64,000 nucleotides of DNA from Arthrobacter sp. FW305-BF8 (GTDB lineage: Bacteria > Actinomycetota > Actinomycetes > Actinomycetales > Micrococcaceae). This document shows positions 1 through 8,244 of this stretch, in pieces. Made by a program: the position numbers and the translations under genes. Positions within the stretch are counted from its first letter, which is position 1; the number at the start of each line of letters is the position of its first letter. Location: positions 2,232,001 through 2,296,000 of the forward strand of contig NZ_CP084561.1 of assembly GCF_021789315.1 (NCBI RefSeq), read 5' to 3'. The notes under the pieces are model-generated. The model was given only the letters and a program-made list of their open reading frames with translations, ran no database searches and was not told where the DNA came from.

Positions 1-332
1 TTGTACCCGGCCAGGGTCGTCGACAACCCCGGGACGAAGTTCGCTCTCCCCAGCTTCTGCGTCAGCGAATACTTCGCGAAAGCCTGCCCGTCCGCGTCAC
101 GCCCGGTCGAATACGGAACCAGTTCCGGCGGCCGGACAAACGCCCGCGCGTACGGGACCGGCATGTTCTTCGCCGCCAACCGGCTCGGCGTACTGATCGA
201 CCCCGATGTCGAATCCTCGCCCCGGCCCTTCTTGGCCGGCATGCCGGCCAGTGCCGACCCGGCGTTCATCCCGCCAAGGGTGACAGCACCACCCACCAAT
301 CCCAGCCTCAACAAATCTCTTCGAGTTGCCAT
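1..332 (-). CDS. Multicopper oxidase, N-terminal part (runs off the left edge)
   Basis: The minus-strand frame starts at an ATG at 332-330, preceded by a GGGGAGGAAG ribosome site. It opens with a twin-arginine signal (MATRRDLLRLG, then a hydrophobic stretch, then an Ala-rich cleavage region), so the protein is probably exported folded through Tat. The following residues (FVRPPELVPY, KYSLTQKLGRANFVPGLST) resemble the N-terminus of phenoxazinone synthase/bilirubin oxidase-like multicopper oxidases. Only about 110 residues are visible. The copper-ligand HxH motifs lie outside the window, so substrate and activity cannot be judged. Family assignment rests on N-terminal resemblance only. Confidence 0.72.
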   Translation of the reverse strand, partial: MATRRDLLRLGLVGGAVTLGGMNAGSALAGMPAKKGRGEDSTSGSISTPSRLAAKNMPVPYARAFVRPPELVPYSTGRDADGQAFAKYSLTQKLGRANFVPGLSTTLAGY

Positions 333-1307
333 AGCTTCCTCCCCAATCTCCGTGTCCAAAATGAAGCGAGCCGGCCGCGTCCCCTTCGTGAGGCACGCAT
401 GATTCACTGCCTGTCTGCCCGGCCCGCGAAGCGGCCTGGAATCGCACCGCGCAATAATTGCTTTGGCGCAACGAAAACAGGATCGTTCGGGGTCCTTAAA
501 AAAACCTTGGGCTCCCGCAGATCATTAACTTCCCGCCCACCAGAACAGGTGGGGTTAGGGACTCGTCACCGGGGACATAGGCGATATCCCGGTGGTCGCG
601 TGCCGCATCCGGCCGGGGGACCATCCCCTGGCCGGGCTGCCTGCCACGCCCTTGGCTGTGGTTCAGCGTTGCCTGTGGTTGATACTGGGGCACATTCTCT
701 TTGGTGCCGCAACGACTACGACGATGGCGTGCCGTGCGGTTAGGAGTGAACCATGAACGACCCCAGATGCAGCCAATAAGCACCTGCGGGGGAGGGGCGC
801 CCGGAACTACCCACACATCCCCTTATTTCAGTCCCTGACCAGGGCCGCCTCCTACCCTTGCCCTTTCCTTTTGCGACACCGCCATGAGTTCGAATTCATG
901 GAAGTTGGTGAAGCCGGCTAATGTGACGAGGAAGATCGCGAGGTCGAACAACGGGGTGGATGTCACGACGTCGGATCGTGCTTCTCCGATGGCTTCGTTA
1001 CCTTCGGCAGTCTCCGGCGGCAGGTGTAAGAAGACTTAGGCCACAGCTAATCTACCGGCGATAGATCCTCTGTATCGTTCGGGCACCAGCGGAAGCGCCC
1101 CTGATTCCAGGGGCGGCCAGATGGAGTACCGCCAGGACCCCCGTCAGGACGAGAGCCCACAGCACACTGTGCTGAGTCCTCGTTGCCATCATGGGCCAGC
1201 TCTTCCGTCCCTTTTCGTTCTGCCACTTTCAGGCCCCCTCGCCGCCGCTGAACCTTCTCAACCTTGTTCTTTGCGCTTATATCCTCATTCAGCCGATACT
1301 GGACGGC
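333..1307. other. Intergenic stretch without a confident gene
   Basis: Nearly 1 kb between the multicopper oxidase start and the MarR gene. No open frame here has a convincing start, ribosome site and protein-like composition together. One minus-strand frame (about 1030 down to 829) reads like a protein C-terminus, with a hydrophobic segment (LFDLAIFLVTLAGF) followed by a short polar tail. It could begin at a GTG near 970, but it has no clear ribosome site. It may be a gene remnant or a tiny membrane peptide. Confidence 0.4.
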
Positions 1308-1844
1308 ATGGATGGGCCAGCAGAAGAGAAGCCATACGAGAAATCGGACCTGGACGCGGTACTGCGGGCCTCGAGGGTTTTCGTCGCCGTCGTGGCCCAG
1401 TCGATTGCCGACGTCGAGGACCTTGTCACCCCACCCCAGTGGCGTGTCCTGATTCTGATCGCGACGCGCGGTCCGCAGACCCTTGGGGCGGTGGCAGCAG
1501 ATTTGGGAGTGCACCCTTCCAATGCCACGCGTACAGGAGACAGGCTTGAAGCCGCTGGGCTAGTCTGCAGGGAGGGAGACCCGGTGGACCGGCGTTCCCT
1601 CCGCCTCCGGCTCACGGGTGAGGGACGATCATTGGTTGAGCGCGTGATGTCTCACCGCAGGCACGCGCTCAATGACGTAGTGGAGCGCATGAAACCCGAT
1701 GACCGCCGCATGCTGGAAACGGCGCTATCCGCGTTCGCCGAAGCAGCCGGTGAGATGCCGGATGAAGCGATGAGCGCGGCCCTCGGATTCGGTGACGGCC
1801 ACTATAAGAGAGGGCCCTCCGCTGTCCATGCTCCAGCTCAATGA
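1308..1844 (+). CDS. MarR-family transcriptional regulator
   Basis: A winged-helix regulator of about 178 residues, typical for MarR proteins. The core reads LVTPPQWRVLILIATRGPQ, then a recognition helix region (LGVHPSNATRTGDRLEAAGL), then the wing with the usual DPVDRRSLRLRLTGEG motif. The ATG at 1308 is chosen because upstream in-frame codons add low-complexity sequence not seen in MarR proteins; the frame is open back to 1191, so the start is uncertain. MarR proteins are usually repressors that release DNA on binding a small phenolic or lipophilic ligand. No divergent target gene is visible, because DNA on both sides is non-coding, so its regulon is unknown. Confidence 0.85.
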   Translation: MDGPAEEKPYEKSDLDAVLRASRVFVAVVAQSIADVEDLVTPPQWRVLILIATRGPQTLGAVAADLGVHPSNATRTGDRLEAAGLVCREGDPVDRRSLRLRLTGEGRSLVERVMSHRRHALNDVVERMKPDDRRMLETALSAFAEAAGEMPDEAMSAALGFGDGHYKRGPSAVHAPAQ

Positions 1845-2014
1845 GCACATCATGGGAAGCTGCACTTCCGGTTACGGTTCTGTGCCTCGGTACCTGAGGT
1901 AATGCGCTCGAAGGTCTTCATCACTTGTTCGGCGTCCTTACCGATCATGTCGCGGTTGAGTACATCTGTCGGCTACCAGATGTGGAATCTCTCATCCAGT
2001 GGGAGTCGAGATCG

Positions 2015-2042
2015 AACGCCGATAACCGCCGTTTCGTCATGC
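2015..2042 (+). repeat. dif-like tyrosine recombinase site A
   Basis: Left arm AACGCCGATAA (2015-2025), 6-base spacer CCGCCG, right arm TTTCGTCATGC (2032-2042). The 11-6-11 layout and the ATAA...TT..GT.A core match the architecture of Xer dif sites; E. coli dif has arms GGTGCGCATAA and TTATGTTAAAT. The same left arm recurs at 12921 (one change), 15814 and 25684, always in this orientation. The layout is seen directly; binding by XerCD or another tyrosine recombinase is inference. Confidence 0.6.
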
Positions 2043-2342
2043 TGGAATGCGTTGGACCTTCTGGCTGTTCGGTGCTCGATGGGCGAACTTCTGGTCATGC
2101 TCTCTTCTACTGTCTCGTCCATGAAATGGTCGAAGGAGGTGACAACGCCATGACGTTCACTGAATCGCAGGCCTAGGATTGCTCCGCGCACCGATGCCCG
2201 GTCAAGATTGTGCGTCAGATTCCAGCTGAGTCCGGGAACGTCGTCCCGGCGCGTGGAGCGACGGTCGTTGCTGGAGAGCGATTCTCCCGTCAGAAAGGAC
2301 CGTGGCACGCGGCTGGGTCTGGCTCAAAATGGGCAAAAAGAA

Positions 2343-2363
2343 GGTGTGCACAATGTGCACACC
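2343..2363. promoter_or_regulatory. Perfect palindrome within repeat A
   Basis: GTGTGCAC, AAT, GTGCACAC forms a perfect 8-base inverted repeat, extended by GG/CC. The equivalent site in copy B (26015-26035) keeps it with one change. Conservation in otherwise diverged repeats suggests a protein-binding operator or an RNA hairpin at the 5' end of a transcript that ends at the 2535 terminator. Part of the motif (GTGTGCACA) recurs at 2511-2519. Confidence 0.45.
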
Positions 2364-2420
2364 TGGGGCTTCGGATTCGGTTGTACCGGCATCGGACTGG
2401 GCCGGACGGGGGATGTTTTC

Positions 2421-2475
2421 GGGGGAGTGGCGGAATTTCAGGGGGAGCGGCTGGTTCGAGTCCCACCTCGGGCAC
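2421..2475 (+). pseudogene. tRNA-Leu-like element lacking the anticodon arm, copy A
   Basis: The 5' part GAGTGGCGGAATT matches the acceptor/D-arm start of bacterial tRNA-Leu (GCCCGAGTGGCGGAAT). The 3' part holds the T-loop motif GGTTCGAGTCCC and the acceptor strand CTCGGGCAC. About 30 bases, including the D-loop, anticodon arm and variable arm, are missing. The 5' acceptor strand (GGGGGAG) no longer pairs with the 3' strand. It cannot be a working tRNA. It may be an integration scar, or a tRNA-like domain inside a non-coding RNA. Confidence 0.6.
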
Positions 2476-2534
2476 GTGTTTTCCCTGTTCAGGGGCTTTT
2501 TAGCCTCTGAGTGTGCACATTTTGTTCACTTATA

Positions 2535-2555
2535 GGCCCCTGCGGGGGCCTTTTT
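2535..2555 (+). terminator. Intrinsic terminator of repeat A
   Basis: GGCCCC and GGGGCC arms around a short loop (2535-2550) are followed directly by TTTTT. The same hairpin and T-run sits in copy B at 26206. It is preceded by a second conserved hairpin around CTTTTTAG (2490-2510). Its position after the tRNA-like element implies a short plus-strand transcript. Confidence 0.7.
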
Positions 2556-3183
2556 CATTGGTGGCTGCTGTGCCCGGGTGCCTCCTTGCCTTCCTGGATC
2601 GACGGGTTGTTGTTCGTTACCAGTTCATGGGCGTTTATGGCTCGGCCGACATGATCTGGGAAAAATTTGGTGCGGGTTTCTCTATCGCGTCGCTGCGTGT
2701 TCATCAGGTTCCTCCTTAGCGGCTATAGGTGGCTGATCTGCTTATCCATGGTGGGTGCGGGGGAGGACGACGTGACTTGCGCTTAAACGGTAGGGAATCG
2801 GTGGCGACGGACGCCCACAGGCTGTCCGATACTGCCCGACAAGACAGCGTTGCCTGCGTTGTAGCCCATGATGCTCACCGTCCTTCTTCCATGGATCGAG
2901 GGTTTCCGTCGTTACGTGTTCATGGTCGCCGTCGGAGTTGGCTGCATGACGGTGTGGATTCTTTGCCGCGGTGTCCCCGAAGCGAGGTGCTGCTGCCTGG
3001 CTGGTCTTTCATGGTTGTTCGTTGCCGGCCTGTTGGGTGACTGCATGACCGAATGATGAGCCGCCGAAGCACCTGAGCCGGCAGGAAGCCACAATCTGAC
3101 AGCCCCTGTCGCCCGCCGACAGGGAACGAGCCAGACGTGTCAGGTAGCGATTCAAAAGGGACCTGATGTCCTGCAGCCAATGA

Positions 3184-3220
3184 GTAAACGCCCGGCTGGA
3201 TGCTCCAGCCGGGCGTTTAC
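3184..3220. terminator. Strong terminator hairpin after the MFS gene
   Basis: A perfect 17-base inverted repeat (GTAAACGCCCGGCTGGA and its complement) with a 3-base loop. It lies 44 bases past the stop of the minus-strand MFS transporter and is A-rich on one side and T-rich on the other, so it could stop transcription from both directions. Confidence 0.8.
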
Positions 3221-3263
3221 ATGGTTTTCATTTTTGGTTACCTGCCACCAGTTTTGTGGGCCC

Positions 3264-4577
3264 TCACGCCGACGGTGTCGAGACCAGGTTCTGTTCTTCG
3301 AGTTTGGTCTTGTTGCCCGTTCGTGTGCGTTCATCGGTTGGGCGGAAGGCCAGGGTGAGAAGTGCGGCAAGGCCGTAGCAGCCGGCGAAGAGCCAGACCA
3401 TTCCTTCCTGTCCGAGTGAGCCGTAGAACAGTGCGACGAGCAGGGGCCCGACGGCGACTGAGGCGCCCATGCCGATGTTGTAGGCGGACATGACTGCGCC
3501 GGGGTGGCCTGGTTCAAGACCTGCTGTTAGTGCGGAGAGGGGCACGAACCCTGCAAGTGCGATGCCGAAGGCGATGCCGGCGAGGACCGCAAGAGGGTAG
3601 GAGCCGGTCCACGCGGGAAGGTAATACAGTGCGAGCAGGCTAACGCCGCTGAATACTGCACCGAACCATCGGACCGTGTTGCGCCAGCCGATCCGGTCTC
3701 CGAGCATTCCGAAAATCACATTGAAGGGGATGTTGGCGGCGTAGATGATCGTTGTGAGGAGCAACCAGCCGCTGAGGCCGAAGTTGAACCGGTCGGCAAA
3801 CAGCACAGGGAAGAACACGAACGAGCCGTACTGCGGGGCAGTGTTCAGCATCCTGATGATTGATGCGCAGAGCACCTTCGGACGTGTGGCCATGAGCTTC
3901 AGCCCGAGACTGAGCGTGCCGAAGGCCTTATCGCCGGGGCGGACCAATGGGCGGCTTCCGGTCTTCTCGCGGAGACCGAGCAGGGCGATAAGCGAACCCG
4001 CGACCACGAGGCCCAGGGAGAGCCAGAGGGTGTTGAGAGGGCCGAGCACGGGGATTGATCCGTTTGCGATCAGTGCGCCAAGAGTGGGAAGGCCGGCTGT
4101 GAAGGAGACGTAGAACCAGCCGATTGCGGTGGCCAGGCGGGCGCGGTCGGCAACCGCTGCGATCCATACCAGGAAACCGAAGGCAAACAAGGGGTATCCG
4201 ATTCCCCGGGCGGCGTAGGCGAGGAAGATGATGCTTTCGTTGTCCGCTGCCACGCCGAAGGCCAGGAAGATGACTTCGAAGACTATCCAGCCGGTGGCGC
4301 CGATCAGCATGACGCGTTTGGGGCCCCAGAGGTCCGAGAACGCGGCGGCGAGCCAGGATGAGACGGCGACGACGATTCCGTAGACGGTCACGAGGAGGCC
4401 CACCCGCTGGACGTCCATGCCGTTGTGGTCCTGGAGGAACGGGGTGAGGTAGTTCGACTCGACGCCGTCTCCGATCATGAACAGGAGGACGCCGACGTAG
4501 CCAAGGATCAGGGGTTTAGGGATGCCCAGGCGCTCCCAGAGAGGGTGCGCCGCTTTGGCGGCAGTGGAAACAGGCAC
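3264..4577 (-). CDS. MFS transporter, polyol permease (RbtT/DalT-like) family
   Basis: A protein of 437 residues with 12 predicted membrane helices. The early motif LLFMIGDGVESNYLTPFL is typical of the ribitol/arabitol proton symporters RbtT and DalT. A cytoplasmic loop near the middle (LREKTGSRPLVRPGDKAFG) separates the two six-helix halves. The start is placed at GTG 4577, because AAAGGA lies eight bases upstream; the longer ATG frame from 4613 would run through that ribosome site. It lies 102 bases downstream of the FGGY kinase in the same direction and probably forms a transcription unit with it. The expected role is uptake of a polyol or related sugar; the exact substrate cannot be read from the sequence. 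Confidence 0.85.
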   Translation of the reverse strand: MPVSTAAKAAHPLWERLGIPKPLILGYVGVLLFMIGDGVESNYLTPFLQDHNGMDVQRVGLLVTVYGIVVAVSSWLAAAFSDLWGPKRVMLIGATGWIVFEVIFLAFGVAADNESIIFLAYAARGIGYPLFAFGFLVWIAAVADRARLATAIGWFYVSFTAGLPTLGALIANGSIPVLGPLNTLWLSLGLVVAGSLIALLGLREKTGSRPLVRPGDKAFGTLSLGLKLMATRPKVLCASIIRMLNTAPQYGSFVFFPVLFADRFNFGLSGWLLLTTIIYAANIPFNVIFGMLGDRIGWRNTVRWFGAVFSGVSLLALYYLPAWTGSYPLAVLAGIAFGIALAGFVPLSALTAGLEPGHPGAVMSAYNIGMGASVAVGPLLVALFYGSLGQEGMVWLFAGCYGLAALLTLAFRPTDERTRTGNKTKLEEQNLVSTPSA

Positions 4578-4679
4578 GTTCTTTTTCCTTTGGGGTGGGG
4601 GCAGGCCGGACATGCGTGGCGAAGGGTCTCATGTGAGCACCCCAAGCTTGTTGTGGCCTTGGATGATTGCGTTTTGCGG

Positions 4680-6194
4680 TCAGTGGGGGACCGCGTCCAG
4701 TGCCTTATACACCGGGGCGAGGGTTTCGTAGAGGTGTTGGTAGACCTTCCACAGCTGCGCGTATTTTGCTTCGGCGGCTGGATCCGGACGTACGGTGCCA
4801 CCTCGTCGGGACATGGCGGCTGCGGCTGCCGGCAGGTCGGCGTGGATTCCCACGGCCACTGCAGCGAACATGGCTGCGCCCAGCGCTGTCGTCTCCGGAG
4901 CCTTGCACAGGATGAGGTCTCTGCCCAGGACGTCGGCGACAATCTGGGCCCAGATAGGGCTTCTGGAACCGCCTCCGGTGACGAGGAGTTCGGTCGGTTT
5001 GTCAGCTACCGCGCGGGAGAGTCCTTCCACCTGCAGCTTCACCTCGAAGGCGACACCTTCGAGGATGGCCCTGTAGAAGTGGGCCTTGGTGTGGGTTCCC
5101 GTCCAGCCGATGACCGCCCCGCGGGCTGCGCTGTCCCAGTACGGGGTTTGGGCGCCATGCCAGTACGGAAGGGCGAGGAGCCCCTCGGCTCCCGGACCGA
5201 TCTCGGTGAGGGCGGCTTCCAGATCAGCGATCTGTTCAGATGCCGGCGTGCCCGTCCCAAAGCCGTCCAGGAACCAATTGACCAGGTATGTTCCGGATGA
5301 AAGGAACGCTTCAAGGAGATACCCGTTGCCGCTTGCGGCTACGACAGTCCTGTAGTCGCGGTCCCACACGTAGTCCTCGGAGATGGTGCCGCACACCTCC
5401 GCGGTACCCATGTTCAGGTAGACGCTTCCCGGGGCGATGACACCGGCTCCGACGGCGGCGCATTGGCCGTCTCCTGCGGCCGCGATGACTGGGAGCCCTG
5501 CGGGCAGTCCAAGTTCAGCGGCGAGCTCATCGGTAACCAGGCCAATTGCAGCGCCTGGGTCGACGATCCGGGGCAGCTTTTCGATCGGCACGCCCACTGA
5601 GGCGCACAGCTCCCGGGACCAGGTCCCGAGCACCATGTCAAGCATGCCGGTGCAGTCGGCGCTGGCCCGGCTGGAGGCCCACTGCCCTGTCAGGCGCAGG
5701 TTCAGGTACGCGGAGACATCGCCGATCCTGTCTGCAGAGTCCAGGGTGACGGGTTCATGGCGGCGCAGCCAGGCCAGCTTGTAGAAGCTCGGGGTGGTGT
5801 CGGCCGGGCGACCGGAAATCGCGTGTACCCGGTCGTTGCCCAGATCGCGGACCTCGTTCTTTGCCCGGGAGTCCATCCAGACCATGGCCGGCCGGATCGG
5901 CTCTTCACCGCTGAGGCAGACGAAGGTCTCACGCTGGCAGGTAATGGCCAGCGCGCGGATCCTCGTGGAGCCCAGGAGAGCAGTCACAGCCTTGATGGCC
6001 TGTTCGGTGGCTTTCCACCATTCTTCGGCGGATTGCTCGTATTCGCCCGGTGCGGGGTTGCTGAGTGTGAGGTTGCCACGTCCTGTGGCGACCGTGTTGC
6101 CGTGCGCGTCAACTGCGACAGCCTTGCTGGCTGTCGTGGAGCAGTCAATCGCGATGACCACCTCGTGCTGTTCAGCGGTGGTTGGGGGGAGCAT
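4680..6194 (-). CDS. FGGY-family carbohydrate kinase (xylulokinase-like)
   Basis: 504 residues, the normal length for FGGY kinases. The N-terminal phosphate-binding motif is VVIAIDCSTTASKAVAVDAHG and the second nucleotide-binding region is PTELLVTGGGSRSPIWAQIVADVLG. The conserved acid is probably the Asp of AAAGDGQCAAVGAG. It should phosphorylate a ketose or polyol with ATP in the cytoplasm. Its neighbours, a polyol permease, a dehydrogenase and an aldolase, suggest it acts on the ketose produced by the dehydrogenase, before aldol cleavage. It is the first gene of the minus-strand unit and is transcribed away from the DeoR gene across a 144-base region carrying a palindrome. Xylulokinase and erythritol kinase are both possible names; the substrate is not certain. 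Confidence 0.87.
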   Translation of the reverse strand: MLPPTTAEQHEVVIAIDCSTTASKAVAVDAHGNTVATGRGNLTLSNPAPGEYEQSAEEWWKATEQAIKAVTALLGSTRIRALAITCQRETFVCLSGEEPIRPAMVWMDSRAKNEVRDLGNDRVHAISGRPADTTPSFYKLAWLRRHEPVTLDSADRIGDVSAYLNLRLTGQWASSRASADCTGMLDMVLGTWSRELCASVGVPIEKLPRIVDPGAAIGLVTDELAAELGLPAGLPVIAAAGDGQCAAVGAGVIAPGSVYLNMGTAEVCGTISEDYVWDRDYRTVVAASGNGYLLEAFLSSGTYLVNWFLDGFGTGTPASEQIADLEAALTEIGPGAEGLLALPYWHGAQTPYWDSAARGAVIGWTGTHTKAHFYRAILEGVAFEVKLQVEGLSRAVADKPTELLVTGGGSRSPIWAQIVADVLGRDLILCKAPETTALGAAMFAAVAVGIHADLPAAAAAMSRRGGTVRPDPAAEAKYAQLWKVYQHLYETLAPVYKALDAVPH

Positions 6195-6257
6195 GGTGAA
6201 GCCTCGCCTTCGAATGCATGTCGCTCTCGCGAAAGTAGTGAGCTACATCATGACTCC

Positions 6258-6290
6258 AACAAACTTAACAAGTCAAGTGTTGTGTTTGTT
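6258..6290. promoter_or_regulatory. Candidate DeoR operator between the divergent arms
   Basis: A 33-base imperfect palindrome centred near 6274, with outer arms AACAAAC and GTTTGTT and inner arms around TTAACA/TGTTGT; 12 of 16 positions pair by eye. It lies between the kinase and deoR start codons, so the DeoR protein could control both directions from it. Confidence 0.6.
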
Positions 6291-6338
6291 ATGTTTTTGG
6301 GGTTAGCTTGTTTCAACGAAATTCAACGAGGAGTTGAG

Positions 6339-7181
6339 ATGGGACCTGATATTCCGAGCCGTCGCCGCGAGCAGATCGCCCTGTACGTGAGAGAGGCCGG
6401 CGCAGTACGCAACGAAGAACTGGCCGAACGGTTTGGCGTAAGCCTGATGACCATTCACCGCGACCTGGACGCCCTGTCCAATGAGGGGTGGCTGGAAAAG
6501 ACCCGTGGCGGGGCCCGTGCCGGTGGCCTGCGTCTTCACGAGCGCAATGTGGCCCTGCGTTACCGCCAAAACACTGCGCAAAAACGTGCCATCGCCAGGG
6601 GCGTGATGTCCTACCTGCGTCCGGGCATGACGATCGCCATGGAGGACTCCACAACGACAGCTGCTTTGCTGCCGTATTTTGGCAGTCTTCACCCGATGAC
6701 TCTCATCACGAACTTCTTGCCTGCCATCAACGCAGCAGCCGCTGATCCCGACATCGATCTCGTGTCCTTGGGCGGACAGTATGACCGGAACCTGGACTCG
6801 TTCGATGGCCCGGCGGTCATAGACCAGCTCGCCCTTCTGAACGCGGACGTGTCCATCCTCTCCGCTGCCTCGGTGCACAAGGGATGGCTGCTGCATCCCT
6901 CGCCCGATACGGCCCGGCGCAAGAAGATGCTTTCCGAAATCGGCGAGACCCGCATCCTCATGATCGATTCATCGAAGTTCGACCAGCGGGCGTCATACCG
7001 CGTCGGTTCCATCGACAACTTTGACGTCGTCGTCACCGACAGCGGCATCTCGGAAGCGCACCTCGAAGAACTTCGGCAGCTTTCCCCGGAAATTAACGTC
7101 GTCGACGTTCTCCCGGAGGACATCACGGCCCCGCCTTTGCTGGGGCTTCCCAACACCTATCCCGTCAGTCAGGAGAACTAA
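6339..7181 (+). CDS. DeoR-family sugar-responsive regulator
   Basis: 280 residues. An N-terminal DeoR helix-turn-helix (RREQIALYVREAGAVRNEEL, then FGVSLMTIHRDLDALSNEGWLEKTRGGA) is followed by the DeoRC sensor domain, with its conserved phosphosugar-binding region (GMTIAMEDSTTTAALLPYF) and the late motif ILMIDSSKFDQRASYRV. The ATG at 6339 is chosen for GAGGAG upstream; the open frame extends earlier, but that part overlaps the promoter and has no regulator homology. DeoR proteins usually repress a sugar operon until a phosphorylated intermediate binds. Here it heads the plus-strand unit and faces the kinase, so it probably controls both arms through the 6258 palindrome. Confidence 0.9.
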   Translation: MGPDIPSRRREQIALYVREAGAVRNEELAERFGVSLMTIHRDLDALSNEGWLEKTRGGARAGGLRLHERNVALRYRQNTAQKRAIARGVMSYLRPGMTIAMEDSTTTAALLPYFGSLHPMTLITNFLPAINAAAADPDIDLVSLGGQYDRNLDSFDGPAVIDQLALLNADVSILSAASVHKGWLLHPSPDTARRKKMLSEIGETRILMIDSSKFDQRASYRVGSIDNFDVVVTDSGISEAHLEELRQLSPEINVVDVLPEDITAPPLLGLPNTYPVSQEN

Positions 7182-7185
7182 CACC

Positions 7186-8244
7186 ATGAACACCATGCGC
7201 GCGGCAATCTTCCGCGGCCCAGGGGAACTCGCGATCGAGGAAATCGAGCGCCCAACACCCGGTCCCGGCGAAATCTCGGTCAACGTCAAGGCCGCAGCCA
7301 CCTGTGGAACAGACCTCAAGTCCTACCGCCGGGGCCACCCCAAGCTCTTCCCGGTCCTCCCGGCCCGCTTCGGCCATGAGTTCGCCGGTGTTGTGGAAGC
7401 CGTGGGCTCTGGCGTCGAAGGCTTTGAAGTCGGCCAGCGAGTCGTAGCCGCCAACACAGCACCGTGTGGGCGCTGCTGGGCATGCACGAAGCAGCGCCCC
7501 AGCCTGTGTGAGAACCTTGAGTTCCTCAACGGTGCCTTCGCTGAGCAGGTGGTCATTCCCGCAGCAATCGTGGCACGGAACACGTTCCACCTTCCCGACT
7601 CGGTAAGCTACGCCTCCGCTGCCCCCCTGGAGCCCCTCGCCACCGTCGTCCACGGCATGGCTGAAACCGGGATGCAGCTCGGAGACACGATCGTCGTCAA
7701 CGGCTGCGGGCCCATCGGGCTCATGTTCATCCGGCTTTCCCGCTTGCGGGGAGCAAACGTGATCGCCACCGACCGTTCCGCTGTGCGCCTTCAGCAGGCC
7801 AAGGAAGCCGGGGCCGGCCAGGTCCTGGACCTCACAGATCTCGCCACCACGGCTGACCGTTCGGCTGCCGTCCGCGAGCTCACCGACGGCAAACGGGGAG
7901 TCGACGTCGCCATCGAGGCTGTCGGGCTTCCCGAAGTCTGGGAGCAGACAGTGGAATGCCTGCGCCCGGGCGGCACAGCCGTCCTGTTCGGCGGCCCGAA
8001 AGCCGGCTCCCGATTCTCCGTGGACGCCGTGGCGATGCACTACAGCGAGTACACACTCAAGGGCGTCTTCCACCACACACCTGAATACACCAAGGTCGCC
8101 CTTGACCTCCTCAGCTCCGGGGACCTGGACGGTGAAACGCTCATCTCCGAGACGCGCCCGCTCGAAGCCCTCGTCGATAGCCTCGAAGACATGGCCCAGG
8201 GTAAAGGCGCCAAGTACCTTCTCGACCCGGCGCTGACGGCATGA
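7186..8244 (+). CDS. Zinc-dependent medium-chain dehydrogenase (sorbitol/threonine dehydrogenase type)
   Basis: 352 residues. It carries the zinc alcohol dehydrogenase signature GHEFAGVVEAVGSGV and a structural-zinc cysteine cluster (CGRCWACTKQRPSLC). The catalytic Cys is in AATCGTDLKS, and the NAD-binding turn is VVNGCGPIGLMFIRLSRLRG. It starts 4 bases after the deoR stop and overlaps the aldolase start by four bases (ATGA), so the three genes are translationally linked. In this context it most likely oxidises a polyol or sugar hydroxyl with NAD+ to give the keto form used by the FGGY kinase. Substrate identity is inferred from neighbours only. Confidence 0.88.
   Translation: MNTMRAAIFRGPGELAIEEIERPTPGPGEISVNVKAAATCGTDLKSYRRGHPKLFPVLPARFGHEFAGVVEAVGSGVEGFEVGQRVVAANTAPCGRCWACTKQRPSLCENLEFLNGAFAEQVVIPAAIVARNTFHLPDSVSYASAAPLEPLATVVHGMAETGMQLGDTIVVNGCGPIGLMFIRLSRLRGANVIATDRSAVRLQQAKEAGAGQVLDLTDLATTADRSAAVRELTDGKRGVDVAIEAVGLPEVWEQTVECLRPGGTAVLFGGPKAGSRFSVDAVAMHYSEYTLKGVFHHTPEYTKVALDLLSSGDLDGETLISETRPLEALVDSLEDMAQGKGAKYLLDPALTA

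Larger units (their letters stand above)
2015..3060 (+). repeat. Diverged 1.05-kb dispersed repeat, copy A
   Basis: Aligns in the same order with 25684-26757. Shared landmarks are the dif-like site, a short frame with a strong ribosome site (GAAGGAGGTGACAACGCC before ATG 2150, encoding only 8 residues before a stop), a palindrome at 2343, a tRNA-Leu-like element with a 23-base block identical between copies (2453-2475), an intrinsic terminator at 2535, and a 16-base identical block near the end (2996-3011). The copies are clearly related but heavily diverged, so this is not a recent duplication. No long conserved protein frame spans it. The truncated frame after the ribosome site may be the start of a lost recombinase gene. 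Confidence 0.7.

Noticed and set aside
2290..2475. Minus-strand frame beginning MPEVGLEPAAPPE, with a similar one at 25958-26146
   Set aside because: The VGLEP peptide is the usual false translation of a tRNA T-arm and acceptor end. It was used instead as evidence for the tRNA-Leu-like element.
4425..5300. Long plus-strand open frame of 291 codons
   Set aside because: It is antisense to the MFS and FGGY kinase genes and its composition is a high-GC shadow. The minus-strand proteins have full family motifs.
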